The notes under the pieces: model-generated
What the model was told of the DNA's origin: nothing
The model's database searches: none
What the model saw: the letters and a program-made list of their open reading frames with translations, nothing else
Shown here: one piece after another, positions 1 through 13,459 of the stretch
Layout of the letters: the number at the start of each line of letters is the position of its first letter
How positions within the stretch are numbered: the first letter of the stretch is position 1
Translations under genes and position numbers: made by a program
NCBI GenBank assembly: GCA_963277665.1
Contig: OY728136.1
Coordinates: forward strand, 809,435,123-809,499,122
Length of the DNA: 64,000 nucleotides
Origin: Viscum album
Taxonomy: Eukaryota; Streptophyta; Magnoliopsida; Santalales; Viscaceae
Direction of reading: 5' to 3'

Positions 1-2601
1 TCATTTAAAAGAGAAATAACCCTTCCTTTTCAAAATAGGTAAAGAGACATATGAATGTAAAATGAGAAAATAAATGTTTGGGCTTCAAAATAATATGGAA
101 ATAATTTTTGGAAAAAATGAATATAGATGTAAAGGGAAAACTCTATTAGAGAGGATAATAATTATTCTTATCAACTTCATCTTTTTATGGAGAAGGGGAT
201 CCATCAAATAATAAAAATTTTGACATAAGAATGAAAATTCAATATTGAAAATTATAAATTAACATATTAAATAAATATATATAAAAATAAAAGAAACTTA
301 TAAGCTTATATTCAAGGGATAAAAACTATGACTTAATTAAAAGGAGGTTAAGTTGACAAAACCCTTACAAATTTGAAAACAACTGAATCAAAGGAATATG
401 AAGGAGGGTTTCCAGAATATAATTTTAAATCACATGAAAAAAACTTTAATAATAATAATAATAGATTATAATGGGTTTTTGAGTGCACTATATAAAATAT
501 GAATAGGTGCATAATATGAAAACATGCCTCAATGAAGGGAAATTCTTATGAAAACTCTTGAATTTAATCTCAGATTAAATATAAGAACTTTATACACATG
601 TATAATAAACATATACATTTTAATAAATTATTTAAAAACTTTATTCTTATCTATTACCTTTTATAATATTTAATTATAATCATTCATTATACATTTATTA
701 GATTGTTATTGTTTATTTTAATCATCAAATATTAGTGATTTTGATTGTATCACTCATGCTTCATAAAGTATATTTAGAACCCCATGAGTTGATACCAAGT
801 TCAAAATTGTTATATTATTATATTTAATAGAGTATATTTTCCTTAATTATTTATAAATTTCTAATTCCACTCCATGATATATTTTGTTGATATTTTTTAA
901 GATAAAGTCAGTGACGGTCTTGTTTCAATATTTGTAATGAATAAAAGGTGATATATTAATAATGGGTTAGATATTAGTATAATTAATAATTTATTTTTAT
1001 ATAATATTAATCATGTCACAAATATCAATTTTATTCATTAAATACATTCTTATAACCATTCATTTAAGGTGGTAATGAAAAATAAAATACATCTTTCATA
1101 GAGGTGATAATCTACACATAACACGGGGGAAGTTTTCATTTTTCATTAGATAGAAAAGAACTAATGATATTTATTTCATTTTATTAGTATGGTTAGAATA
1201 TGTTTTGAGAATAAATATAGAGAATAAAATGTTAGGGAGTGGATAGTACTTGCATTGATAACTTGGACATTCTCTTGAAAAACTTCTTGGAAATGGATCA
1301 ATTGGAAAACATTCTTATAACCAAGGGATATCAAACATGAAATTGGGATCTATGAGAGTTAAAATGGTTAGGTTTCAAAAGAAATTTTAAGGATAAGTTG
1401 TTATTTAATTGGATGTAAGTTTTCTCATTTTATAGGTAAAAAATAGGTACTTTTCCATTAAAACTAATGTTAGGTAAGGGGTAAATATGGAATCACATGA
1501 GAGTTAGGTGAGTTAGATAAGAAAGTGTTTGTGAGACATGGGATTAAATTACCCATATAAAAACTATATTGTATAATTTCTAAGTGTAATGTTAACTTAT
1601 AAAATTTTGATCCAATTTAAATTACATATTTTTACCTTAATATCCTTGATTAAATATTTACCATGATAATTTTTTTACTAAAAATATAAAATAATACCTC
1701 CTACCTAATTTTGGTCTTTTGAATATTAATTTGGAATCATTTTAATCTAATTAAATTTCTAAATATTAGAAAATTAACTTTTAAAATAAAATAAAAGATA
1801 TATAGAAAAAAAATCTTGGAAAATAGATTTTAAAATATTAATTGTTATTATTATTATTTTACTATCAGTTACTAATTAAATTAGTGTTAATATATGGTTA
1901 ATATCAAAAATATATTTTATCCTTATTTAACCATAATATATTTAGTTTTTCAAAATAATAATGTATAGTGCATAGAATGGAATTTTTTTGTAAAATACAT
2001 TTTTAAGCATAAAATAATCTTATTAGTTATATAAATACACTAATTGTATTTTATCAATACATTATGTACTTTTAAAAAATATATAAATATTAAATGTATA
2101 AAAATAGATTTCTTATATAAATAATTTTTTATATTGAGAATTCTATATTTATATCATCATAACTTTTACTTACATAAACGTCAAGATCTCTGCATAAGAT
2201 ATAAGGATATTATTAGCAACAACTATTTTCCTGGGTGGAAATTCATCTAGCATGGATATCATATCAATTTTGAGGCACTTTAATTTCTCCCACAAATTAT
2301 TTTTCTCAAGCCATTATTGTTGTATTTTATTTTGGAATTTTTGTAAGAAAACCCCTGGAGAATATACCTCCCTTCCAAGCTCAAATAAATGAGCGTCATA
2401 AGGAATATTTCTACAATTTGATGTTATTTATTCTAATTTAGTCATTGGTTTCATAATATGGTTACTTATATTTATATTATCTTATTCAAAAACTATGTTA
2501 AAATTTTCATATTTTAATTATAACATGGTATATTTTCATTCAGTGATTCATGTAAAAAAAATCTATCATAACTTTAAGGTATTATAATTTCTAGTGTGTC
2601 A
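1..2601 (-). repeat. Element A, left (3') LTR, cut by window edge
   Basis: Aligns by eye, diverged, with the right LTR: position 1 corresponds to about 8886 and the block near 1230 to about 10140. Shared landmarks are an (AAT)n run near 450 and 9320, a GTTAGGGAGTGG block and a CACATAACACGG block. The LTR ends at GTGTGTCA next to a long C run that serves as the polypurine tract on the minus strand. Its left part lies outside the window. No ORF is expected or seen. Confidence 0.8.
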
Positions 2602-2622
2602 TATTCTACCCCCCCCCCCCCC
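2602..2622 (-). other. Element A polypurine tract
   Basis: A run of 14 C at 2609-2622 preceded by TATTCTA reads as a G14 polypurine tract on the minus strand, directly inside the left LTR. It is the expected plus-strand primer of an LTR retrotransposon. The related element C has only four C at the same place (44318-44327). Confidence 0.7.
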
Positions 2623-2699
2623 AAATAAATTTTACCCTCAAATTTTCATTACATGGTTGAAAAAAATGATGGTATTTTGTCTCATTAGATCTTATGCTT

Positions 2700-4150
2700 C
2701 CTATATAGCTTCTTTAATCTTATGTTTTCACCATATAACTTTGTCTTAGTGGGTGGTCTTGTTCCTAAAAACCTTATTTATTTGATCCAAGATCTCACTG
2801 GTTGTTCTTCATAGAAGAGATCATATTCCCATTGCACAGCTTCTAATTTTGGTACATGTGATGGATCTGGTATGTATTTCCTCAAAATTCATACATGGAA
2901 TAAATTATGCTCCTATAATAGGTGTATAGGAAGTTCTTGGTGATAATACATAACTATGACATGATCTTGAATCTCAAAGGAACCAATTTATCTAGGGATA
3001 AACTACCATTTATTCTAAAGTCTCATAACTCTCTTCTATGAATATATTTTAAGGAATAAATTATTATCAAATTCAAACTCTAAATCTCAATAATGGTTAT
3101 CACCATATCTCTTTTATTTAATTTGTGATACTTTCATGTGTCACTAAATTATTTTAAACTTTTCCATCATTTTATGGACTAGGTTAGGTCCTAACAATTT
3201 TCTTTCTCCAACTTCATTCTAACATATTTTAGTTATTCATCTCTTCCCATATATAGCCTAATATGTTTCCATTTGGATGCTAGAGTAGAAAGTACTATTA
3301 TATGAGATCTCCAACAGAGGAAGATGTTGATCCCAAATTTTTTAAAAATCCATCGAGCAAGATCCTAGTATATCTTTCAATGTCTGAATAGTCCTTTCAG
3401 ACTAAATATCAATTTGAGGAAGATAAGTTTTAATAAAACTTAGTTTTTTAACCAATTATTGTTAAAGACTCCTCTAAAATTTTGATGTGAACCTTTGATC
3501 TCAATCAAATATAATTAAGAGTGTTATTACATGCAGTATTACAGCTTCATTTATGTAAAACTTATCAATTTGATCAAGTGGGTAGTCTTCTCAAATAGTA
3601 ATTAAGTTTATAGAATTTATAATCCTATACACCACTAAGAAGATGGAATTGTAGACTTTAGAAGTCTTTATAACAACGATGATGAAATCCATAGTGATAT
3701 TTTTCCATTTCTATGATAGTATAGATAATGGTTTCATTATCCCTTTAGATTTATGATGTTTATTATTTCCTTCCTGGAATATCAAGCATCGAGATACATA
3801 ATTTGCAATTTATATATTCGTGTTATTCCTCCAGAACTGTTTCTTAATATCTAAATACATATCTATAATTCCTAGATAAATAAATAAGGATGATCTATGT
3901 TCATTATACAAAATCTAATTAAGTTCTAGTATGGATGGGACATATATCCAAGTTCCAAATATTATAAATCATCTCCATCAATATTTAACTCTTTAATATT
4001 TCCTATCTTCTTCTACAGCTCCATATCATCTTTCTACTCCTACTTGATCTTTACATAAATAGATGGTTGAGAAATAATTTGGGAAATATAGGATATCAAC
4101 CCTTACTTTATGATATCCATTTCCATCCTTTGAATATCCATAAATATTAG
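2700..4150 (-). pseudogene. Element A integrase remnant (Ty3/gypsy)
   Basis: Reverse-strand translation in shifting frames gives recognisable gypsy integrase pieces. A peptide like SERTIQTLKDIL (about 3360-3410) matches the conserved stretch that follows the catalytic Glu, and MDF near 3690 matches the first Asp region. Stops and frameshifts are dense, so no protein is made. The order integrase, RNase H, RT and gag from left to right confirms a minus-strand pol. The family enzyme joins retrotransposon cDNA ends to host DNA. Domain limits are approximate; frame-by-frame alignment was not possible here. Confidence 0.75.
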
Positions 4151-4650
4151 ATCTCTTTCAATACTCATAAATGATAGGGTAGCATTATCCATTATTCTTA
4201 GAGATTCTTCCACCTTTTTCCCTTTCCAGGGCAGTAATGTATTGATAAATCATAGTCTTTAAGTACCTTTAACAACCTACTTTTATGAATATTCATATAT
4301 CTCTATGTTAATATATAATATAAGATCTTAGGATCAATATAAATATCTAACTTTTCACCATTGAGATAATACTTCCAAATTTTCAATGCAAATAATACTA
4401 CCTCTAACTCCAGATCATGAATTGGGTAATTTTTCTCATGATTATTTAATTGACATAAAGAATAAGATATTATGATATCATTTTACATTATAATGTATCC
4501 CAAACCCTTTAATAAATTATAAATATATATTATAAACCCCTCTCTATTATAGGGTAACATAATTATAGGTTTAGTTAACAATATTTTATTAAGATCCTTG
4601 AGAATTTCCTCAAATTCTTCTATCTAGATGAACTTTACTCCCATAAATGT
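4150..4650 (-). pseudogene. Element A RNase H remnant
   Basis: The reverse strand around 4300-4450 reads EKNYPIHDLELEVV followed by FALKIWKYYL, the conserved gypsy RNase H block that contains the catalytic Glu. It is followed by a motif equivalent to the DHKSL region (here IDPKIL). RNase H removes the RNA strand of the RNA:DNA hybrid during reverse transcription. Stops before and after the block show that it is dead. Boundaries with RT and integrase are estimates. Confidence 0.75.
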
Positions 4651-5480
4651 TAAAATGGTAAGTGATTGAACAATCATGATAAATTTCTCATAATACCCTA
4701 GTATTTTCAACTAATACAAGAAAACTTTGAATATCTTTCATAGAGGTTGGTCTCAGAAATTCATCAATAACCTCCATCTTTTATGAGTCTATATATATAC
4801 CCTCTCTTGTGATAAAATGAACTAATAAGGATTCCTTTTATAGAAAAAATCACACTTTTTGAACTTTCATATAATTTCTACTTTCATAGGGTCTTAAACA
4901 CAATCCCAAGATTCTCTAAATGTTCTTCCTTGATCTTATAATATATTATAATATCATAAATAAAGACTACCAAAAAATTCAATATATTATATAAATATTT
5001 ATTTATCTAATCCATAAAGATATTATGGGAATTTATAAGTTCAAATGGCATCATTATGACTCATTGTGTTCATATATTGTGCAAAAAGGTCTCTTGGGTA
5101 TATCTTCTCTCTTTACCCTTAATCAATGCTATCTAGATCAAAAATTTATCTTTGAGAAATATTATGCTTATTTATATTGATCAAAAAATCATCAATATGG
5201 GGAATAGGATAATTTTTATTGTTTTTGATCTTTTTAAGTTCACAGTAATCTATACAGAGACGCATGGATCTGTCATTTTTTTAACAAAGAGAATAGGTGA
5301 ATCCCATAAGGAATAATCTGGGTGTATAAACCCCTTGTCCAGATTTTTCTAAAGATGCTTCATTAATTATTTAAAATCAATGGGGTTCATTCGATAAGGA
5401 CTCCTCAGTACATGATTATAATTGAGCAAAAGTTTAATTGAAAATTAAACCACCCATTTCAGGGAATGTAAAGTCAATTA
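4650..5480 (-). pseudogene. Element A reverse transcriptase remnant
   Basis: Minus-strand pieces in order: PYRM near 5395, LDKGFIHPDYS near 5330, RLCIDY near 5240 across a frameshift, VVFIYDIIIYYK near 4940, and VHFITREGIYIDS near 4800. These are the gypsy RT fingers/palm landmarks and the start of the connection region. The catalytic FIDD box is changed to FIYD, so an essential Asp is gone, and several stops interrupt it. The element can no longer copy itself. Confidence 0.8.
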
Positions 5481-6190
5481 ATTGATAAATATATCAATAT
5501 AATCATTTAAAATTATCTTCTATTCAATGTTGAGTTATTCACTAATTGTTTGGTAAATGTATCCCTTGTTATTGGGTATTAAGAAAAAAAATTAATGGCT
5601 TTTCTTCCACAAGGAATTCACAGTCCTAATTTTATTGATATTAAAAAATAGTATGATTAGGGATATGAAATGATATTTTTTTATCTTGTTAATTGATATG
5701 AGATTTATATATAGAAATACATTATATTCCCAATATCACATTTAATTCCTCTAAGGGAAGGAGAAATATATCTGCAAGAAGTAGCTTCCTACAAAACCTT
5801 ATCGGAGAGGATTTATATACCTTGAATAAAATCAACACATCACTATTTGTTTTCATTGATAATTATATATCCAATATTTGAGGTGGTTAATCAATATTCT
5901 TATCAAACTTATATGATACAAAAATAATAAAATAACAAAAATAAAATAATACATTCATGGATCTAGAATGAAGAGTAAGTGTGCCTTTAAAAACTTCATT
6001 ATCAGGGCCCACTTCAACAATAGTGATTGAATATTCCCTTCCTTGTTCTCGTGTTCTAAGAGGTTTTCAATGCCTATTATCCTCATTATCCCTTTTATTA
6101 GGTAATTTATTTTTCTAATTTCCATACTCCTTAAATTTAAATAATTAAAGTGTGGGAGGATAATTAGATGATACCTTATTTTCCTCCATT
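5481..6190 (-). other. Element A gag-pol linker, protease region not recognisable
   Basis: The position should hold the aspartic protease and the N-terminal end of pol. I cannot find a DTGA-type motif. A 79-residue minus-strand reading frame at 5955-6194 has no recognised family. A+T is very high and stops are frequent. Confidence 0.4.
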
Positions 6191-6194
6191 TCAT

Positions 6195-6950
6195 TAACCA
6201 TACTCTTTGCCCCTAATCAAAAATTATGAGCTTAATGGCCAACCTTCCCACACTTGAAATATTTTTTGTCTTACTTCAAGAAATTATTTTTGGTGATTAC
6301 TCCAACATTTTTGGAATTAGGTGATATGAATTTCTTTCCTCCATTAAATTTTCCATATGAGTTTCCATGAAACTACATCTTCATTTTATTATATTGAAAT
6401 AATGTGATTTCCTAGTTTCCATTTTCACCTTAAGTGTGCATAAAATAGTTTTTTCATCTTTCAAAGTCTCTTATATCTAATTCCTTTAGAATACTTAGTT
6501 TTAAGACACTAAAGAATCTTTCAATCTAACTCTCGGAGTCAGTAAGAAAATTGTAGGTTTACTTAATTATTCTTGTAAAATTTGATTCATAAGTACCCAT
6601 TAATTCCTCCTCCTTTTGTTTTAACTCTAGTAATTTCCTCTCTATTTTTGTGTGAATATTTTTAGGAAAATATTTATTGAAAAATATTTTATTAAACTTA
6701 TATAATTTTATTGAGTCAGCTTCTTAGTTTTTCATTATATTCTTAATGAGGATCCACCATTGGTCAACCTCACCTTCTAGAAGATAAATAGATAAATTAA
6801 CTTTATCATGGTTTGAGCATCGGAAGATCAGAAATATCCTCTCTAGTTCATTGATCCATTTCTCAAAAATTAATAGGTCGAAAGACCCACTAACGGAGGG
6901 TGGGCATTGACACATAAAGTACTAGATAGAAATCTTATCATTCCATGGTG
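6195..6950 (-). pseudogene. Element A gag remnant (capsid core and zinc knuckle)
   Basis: An open stretch at 6724-6915 carries FEKWINELERIF and LLEGEVDQWW, the classic retrotransposon gag core (two helices ending in a WW pair). Further along the minus strand, near 6235-6265, FKCGKVGH followed by a stop is a degraded CCHC zinc knuckle. Gag packages the element RNA; the knuckle binds nucleic acid. The gene lies directly upstream, in minus orientation, of the pol remnants and about 700 bp from the PBS, as expected. It is interrupted and not translatable as a whole. Confidence 0.8.
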
Positions 6951-7637
6951 TATTTGGAATCTTAATATAGTTTTAATTATTATTCATATCTTAGGATATT
7001 TGAGTGAGAATTTATAAGAGTTTTTTAATTCTAGCCTCTATCTCATTAGGTTTCCCATTGGGATAATCACTGTATTGTCCATCGCATCCATTTTGAACTC
7101 AGTTAATCCTATCTCCAACCACTACTTGAATAAAGAAAATTTGATGATAATAATTAAATTAATAAACATATAAAATTAAAACTTATAAATTTATAATAAA
7201 TAACTAATAAATGATATATATACCCTAATATATGAACCTTTGGGTTTCAATCTAGGTTACCCATGTTATTTTTCCTTTTAGGTTATCTAACCTATATATA
7301 TATATATACACCTCATAATGGTTTATAAAGAGTATAATAATCACCAAATCATATTCCCTGAGAGTGTTAAACCATGTGTGTAATTAGGATCACTTGTTGT
7401 GCACTGAATGAAGATAGATTTAATACCCAACTAAACTTTTTCAGGGTTACTACCCCAGGGTGCATTTGTACCAGATCCTGTATCCACTTATTTTTATCTA
7501 AATAGGAATTTAATTACTAGGAAACTATATTATATATGATTTTAAAAAAAATTAAGAAGTTTTTCTGAATTTAGGTTTATCCCTAGGGATTTTAACTACT
7601 ATTCATTAGTCTTAATCTTTAAAAATAACTAGAACAT
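6951..7637 (-). other. Element A untranslated leader
   Basis: Between gag and the PBS, with no ORF. It contains a short (TA)n run near 7293-7308 and a TTTATCCCTAGG stretch near 7580 that is also found in element C at about 46220, supporting a family relation between A and C. Confidence 0.5.
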
Positions 7638-7649
7638 GCTCTAATACCA
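7638..7649 (-). other. Element A primer binding site (tRNA-iMet)
   Basis: The minus strand reads TGGTATTAGAGC, 11 of 12 matching the usual plant initiator-Met primer site (one C to T). A two-base AT spacer separates it from the LTR, exactly as in element C. Confidence 0.85.
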
Positions 7650-7651
7650 AT

Positions 7652-10500
7652 TGAAATAACCCAAGACAAACATTAATGTATTTTACAATAATTACATTAT
7701 TATAACATTGTATCTCACAAATACTAACATATCCCTATAACCCAAAGGTTTCGTAGGTTTTTAGATTAGATTATTAAGGATACTATTAGCATAATTTCTT
7801 CAGAATATCTCACAACATTTGTATATAATACTACATTCTACACCTAATATTGTTTATAATTTATTAGGGAAAAGGGAAACATAAGAATAAGTGAGATCAA
7901 ATGGTCGGTGAGTGAAAAACTTATTAATGATACATAAAAGTGTTATATCAAAAGCATATGATAAAAATTAAGCATGAGAGAAATATATTATTAAAATAAC
8001 ATATAACAATAAGATTTTTTCACAAATAAAAATAGAAAGACATGAAATCTAAAATGAACAAGCATGTACCATGTAATAAGATTGTGGAAATGTGAGATAA
8101 CAAACATGATACATAGAGAATAATTATAGGAATATAATATAAAAATGTGACATGTTATGGAAATGTATCATAGAAATTAACTATGACACAAACATAAGAA
8201 CAAAGAATCATTACATTGTAATCAAGCCCAATCATGGACACTATTTAAATTGTGATAAAACCCAATTATGGCCACCCTTGAAGTCGTGAACAAACCTAAT
8301 CATGTCCATGAACCATTATCTCATGAGGTATAAAGCATTTATCCAATGAATTATAGGGTTATATAAGAACCCAATCATCGAAATCCATATATATATGTTC
8401 CATATGAAATGAATCATATTAAATATCATGAAAAATCATTTAAAATAAAATGTTTTTCATAACATTTTCAAATGGTATTACATAAAACGGCCTCAATAAT
8501 TATATTAGTTGATACCAAAAATCCAATCACCCAAAAAGGATAATTTCATAAGATAATTTATAGGGAGATTAATAAAACATAACTCTATAGGAGATATATC
8601 CTTTTTATATATGTGGTAAAATGAAAGAAAAATTATAAAAATAGATTTCATAAAATATTTTCAACCATTTTGTAAAAAATCAAAGTTACAAGTCACTTTA
8701 AAAAGTCATTTTTTGAGAATGTAACATGAAAAAAAAATTAAAATACCACTTTAAAATAGATTCAAATAATGGATCCTTGAAAGTAAATAATGGTTAAGTT
8801 AAAAAATTAGTAGTGGAAGATAAAATATATAATCATGGAAACAAATTCCTTTTAATATTTTAACATATATTTATTGAGACCTGCGTCATTTAAAAGAGTA
8901 ATGAATATTACTTTTGAAATGAGGTAAAGATAAATATAAAGGTATCATTAGATAATAAATGTTTGAGTTTCAAAATAAGAATGTAAATCATTTTTTTTAA
9001 TATGGAAATGAAGGAAAAGGAGTCATTATGGAGGATAAGAATTATGTGTATCAATGTTATCTATTTATATAAAATGGAATTCAAAAAAAGAGAATATTGT
9101 CATATAAGAATGAAAATTACCCATAGGAAAAGGTAAATTACCATGTAAAATAAATAAAAAAATATATGAAACTTATAATCTCATAGTTAAGGGGGGTACT
9201 ATGACTCAATGAAAAGGCATTTGAGTTGACAAAACCCTTACAAATTTGGTAACAATTGAATAAAAATAATATGGAATGATTCATAAATAGATGTGTAAAT
9301 ATCATGAAGAAAATTTAATAATAATAATAATAGAATAAAATGGGCTAGTAATTACATCATATAAAATCTTAATAGGTGTATAATGTGAAAACAATTCTCA
9401 ATGAAGTGAAATTGATACGAAAAACCTTACCTTTACTCTTAACATACAAAAAATTGATTCAAACTCCTATATAATAATCATCATAATTTTAATAACTTGT
9501 TTCAGATACTTATCCATATCTATTTCCCTTTATAATCTTCATTCATAATATTAATTATTCATTTATTATTTGGTTATTGTTTATTTTCATCATCAGATGT
9601 TCGTAATTTGTATTTTCATGCACATACTTTGTAAAGTCGATGTAGATCACCATGAATTTATATCAAGTTTATAATTCCTTAATTATTTAATTTAATAGAA
9701 TAGATATTAAATAATTATTTATAAATTTCTAATTATATTCCTTAAGATTTTTAGTTATAATTCATGAATATGAAATTTATCATGAGCTTGTTTTGAAAAA
9801 TTTTAACGAAAAAATATGGTAGATTAATAATGGGTTATATATTATTATAAAGACTAATTTATAATTATATAATATTAATTATTACATATATATAATTTTT
9901 ATTTATTAAATATATTCTTATAACAATTCATGTATGTTAGTGATGAAAATGGAATACAACATTCATGGAGTCATTAAACCACACATAACACGGGTGACGT
10001 TTTCATTTTCCATTGGATGGGAAAGAGATGGAAGATGGTTTTTTCCGCTAATATAATAACATTTCAGAATAATAATGTTACTGATTTCAATATATTATAA
10101 TTATTAGAATAGTTTTGGAGAATAAATATTGAGAATAAAAGGTTAGGGAGTGGATAGTACTCATGTTGAGGACTTGAATCTTATCTTGAAAATTTTATTT
10201 GAAATTGAGGACTTGGATCACTTTATTATAAAAAATTGATTCCAAATGTAGAAGAGATATATAGGGGAGATAAAATGGGTATGGGTTCAAGATAAATTAT
10301 AAGGATAATTTTGGGTTGAAGTGGTTGTAATTGAGATGCTTTTATTGGTGAAAAAGATGGACTTTTCCTTGGAAATTAATGTTCATTAAGGGGTAAAGAT
10401 AGAATTTCATGATAATTGGGTGAGTTAGGTGATAAAATTTTAGTGAGAAGTGTGGGATTATCTTTACCATATGAAAAATTTATTCTTTATATCTATTTAT
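7652..10500 (-). repeat. Element A, right (5') LTR, truncated on the right
   Basis: Starts TGAAATAACCC next to the PBS and matches the left LTR until about 10500, where similarity stops. The left copy runs about 1 kb further, so the U3 start is missing here, probably cut by the segment at 10500-11525. Near 8223-8310 a short degenerate motif (CCCAATCATGG-like) repeats three times. A single copy of the CATGGAG/ACGTTTTCATTTT module lies near 9975-10010; in element C the same module is triplicated. Confidence 0.75.
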
Positions 10501-11525
10501 GTATTGTACAAAAAGATTATATAATCATGTATAGAATTTATAGTGATACATATTATGGAGGACTTGTTCATATAGAGATATGAGTGTGTTAGATCAGGAT
10601 CACATCAAACCCCTTTATATTTTGAGAAAAAATGATGTTAATATAGAGGTTTATATTTTTATAAAACTAATAATTGGGTAATACATAATTGTTCTCAATG
10701 ATACAAAGGATTTAAGGGTCACACATAATTTCATGGAATGATGATTAATTTTGGTAGTGAATTCCAAAAACTTTTGGATGTATTCAAAAATATTTTTAAA
10801 GTATTTTATGATTTATATAAAGATTTAGTTCAATTGGGAGATTATTGAATATTTTTCACTAAATTATAAACCAAGATGTGGTAAAATTGTCTATGTTTTG
10901 GTCAATATTTTATCATGGTCTTTAGTACCACATCGAGGTGCTTGTGTGGAATGGTATATGATATCATTTGACTAAATATTTTATATTTTTTATCATTATT
11001 ATTTCATATTATTGAAACATCATATAATTATGTGTGTATAAAACATTGATCATTAAAGTAGTTTAATAATAAAATTTTTAAATGAGGTGGAATACAAATA
11101 GTTTGGTCATTTCATAATATATGATATATTATAACTCCAAGAGTCTACTTTATTTAATAAATTAGGCCTATAAAATAGACTTTATTAAACCTCATTTGAA
11201 ATATAGGAGATAATTATCTATTTTAAAAATCTCTCTCTGGTTCTCTTCTCTCCATTTACCTTTTAGGATAAGGTACTAGTATAATGTTGTGAAGAAGAGA
11301 TAAAATCAAAGTGTTTAGTTATTCTTGTGGTTGTTAGATACCTTTAGAGTAAGGAACCCACTGTTTTTTGATGAGGTAAATAGATTAAACTCACTAATAT
11401 TGAAGATAAAAATCTTCTTTAGTGAGGTATGATTATTTATTTTTTCCTTACTAAATCTTATTGATTTCACTCTTGGTCAATCTTAGCATGGTTTTAGTGC
11501 TACCTTCCACTAATTATAGCCATTA
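10500..11525 (+). repeat. Probable plus-strand LTR fragment, copia-like
   Basis: The text ACCACATCGAGGTG near 10930 resembles the CCCACATCGG motif common near the start of plant copia LTRs. It is followed about 240 bp later by a good TATA box and then a CTCTCT-rich stretch, as in an LTR promoter and leader. It is not homologous to either neighbour. Ends were not resolved. It could be a solo LTR or the end of another copy. Orientation is opposite to the adjacent copia pol. Confidence 0.4.
11169..11178 (+). promoter_or_regulatory. TATA box candidate in LTR-like segment
   Basis: TATAAAATAG preceded by GGCC, the best TATA match in this region. A pyrimidine-rich CTCTCTCTGG block follows some 60 bp downstream. 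Confidence 0.45.
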
Positions 11526-11529
11526 TAAC

Positions 11530-12140
11530 ATCCAATAAAACCCATAATTTTTCTCTTTGATCCCTATAATGATAATATCATCTACATAAGATAATATTAT
11601 GATATAAAAAATACTAAATTATTTGAAATAGAAACATCAATTAATGTTATATCTATTGTAATTATTCTTTCCCATGAATGCATCAAATTTTTTATTCCAC
11701 TTCCTAGATTCCTAGTTTATCTTGTATAAACTATTATTATGTTTTCAAACAAGGTCCCATATATAAAACTCAATAAACCATTTTAGTTTCAGCATATAGA
11801 TATGATCCTCTAAGTATCCAAGAAGGAAGGTGGTTTTAACTTCCATCTACTACAAATTCAATAACTTTGTAGCTACAAAGCTTAATAGGACTCAAATAGT
11901 GGTTATATTAATAAAAATATAAAAAATTGTATAATCCACACCCTACTTCTATTTAAATACCTTAGTCCCAACCTTTACTTTTACCATTTACTATTTTCTT
12001 GTTCTTTCATGACATGGTACACCCATTTTTTATGAAATTCATTCTATCCTTCTAGTAAAGTATAAAGTTTCCAAATATTATTATCATAAAATAATAAAAT
12101 TTCTTCCTTCATTTCCATCTCCCACTTACTCAAATCCTTC
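11530..12140 (-). pseudogene. Ty1/copia reverse transcriptase fragment
   Basis: Reverse-strand translation near 12010-12130 gives EMKEEI, NNIWKL and KKWVY, the start of the copia RT domain. At about 11560-11605 it gives LSYVDDIIIIG, the catalytic YVDD box with both Asp present. Stops lie between the two. The sequence loses homology about 11525, just past YVDD, so the RT C-terminus and RNase H are missing, apparently cut by the neighbouring plus-strand LTR-like DNA. RT copies element RNA into cDNA; this copy is dead. Confidence 0.8.
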
Positions 12141-12439
12141 ACCTATACTAATTATTTATAAAAATATGTTTCTCCACCATCATTCAATAACAAATAATGA
12201 ATAGAAAATCTATATATTGTTACTAGATTACATGCACTTGTTGACTTACTAAGAGGTATATCTAAACTAGGGCTCTCCGATTGATTCTTAATTTCACAAT
12301 ATTTTTTCTAGTATGCCTTCAAGATTAATTTTATCTTAATAAAATGGTTCCTTTATCCCATAACTATATTCAACATCACGTATATCCTTATAAATAAAAT
12401 GTTCATGAAATATTACATTTTTTCTTTTGATTATATTTT
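12141..12439 (-). other. Copia integrase-RT linker, degraded
   Basis: The stretch between the integrase and RT remnants has no conserved motif I can name, as is usual for the variable copia linker. Only short frames are open. Confidence 0.5.
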
Positions 12440-13260
12440 CATTTCTATCACATAGAAGTAGTAACCAAACTATTCATTTTTAAATCCTGTGAAAAAAACA
12501 TTTTTGGTGCTTAGAAACCAACTTATCCTTATAATCTGAATCAACAAGAACTTAAGATAAATAGCTAAATACGTTAAAATGATAAATATTGACATTATTT
12601 CTTATCCATTCTTTCTTAGAAAATTCTTCTCCCAATGGTATTGATAGGTTATAATTTATCAAGCATAATTCCAGGTTAATAGATTTAGCCCAAAACACCT
12701 TGTTTAATCCAACATCCAAATTCTTACTCCTGGAACACTCAACCAAAATTCTATTCTTAAATTATACCACACCATTTTTTGTAGTGATATAGGACCCATA
12801 TTCTCCATACTAATTTCATTTTTCACACAAAACTTTTTTAACCCTTTATTGTCATACTTGCCGCCATTTTTATATCTCAAACACTTCACCTTCATCCTTG
12901 TTTGATACCTTTCAAGACTCTTACTTTATTTAAATTTATAATAAACATTAGATTTATTTTTTAGAAAATAAATCCATACCTTTCAAGTTGATTCATCAAT
13001 GAATTTAACACAATAATTTGATCCACCAAGAGAATGTGTTGGCATAGGTCCCCAAACATTAGAATGTGTATGCTATAATTTTCCAACCTTTAATGTTTTT
13101 CCTCGTTTTGGAAATGATTATTTATTTTATTTTTAAAGAATTAAATATTCACAGAAGCCAACATCAACTGATTACATATCTGGTAGTGTTCCCTTTTCCA
13201 CAATAACCTTTATTCATTTCTCACTCATACTACCAAACATGTAATTTCATGATTTAGAAT
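12440..13260 (-). pseudogene. Ty1/copia GAG-pre-integrase and integrase remnant
   Basis: The minus strand near 13215-13140 reads MSEK, IKVIVEKGTLPD and VGFCEY, an obvious match to the copia GAG-pre-integrase zinc domain. Further on, VKCLRYKNGGKYDNKGLKKF at 12895-12830 is the integrase core, where the family's Asp before NGG is replaced by Lys. Then FWLSVPGVRIW and CFGLNLL-type pieces follow in other frames to about 12600. The order is right for a copia pol on the minus strand. Gag and both LTRs are not recognisable. Several stops and frame changes make it a pseudogene. Confidence 0.8.
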
Positions 13261-13459
13261 CTTTTTATGATATAAAATATTTTACTATATAAGATAAGAC
13301 TAAAAATTAATTTTTTTATTTCAAAAACTTTTAAGGAAAAGTGAGAAACTAAACTTCAACCACAAAATGATAAAGAAGAGACATTGAAAAGAAATTTAAT
13401 TCTACCAAAATCCATTTCCCTAAACAAATTCTAGAAGATATTGATTACCTGATTTATTG
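13261..13459. other. Unassigned spacer
   Basis: A+T-rich, no ORF, no repeat partner seen in the window. It may be the decayed 5' part of the copia element. Confidence 0.3.
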
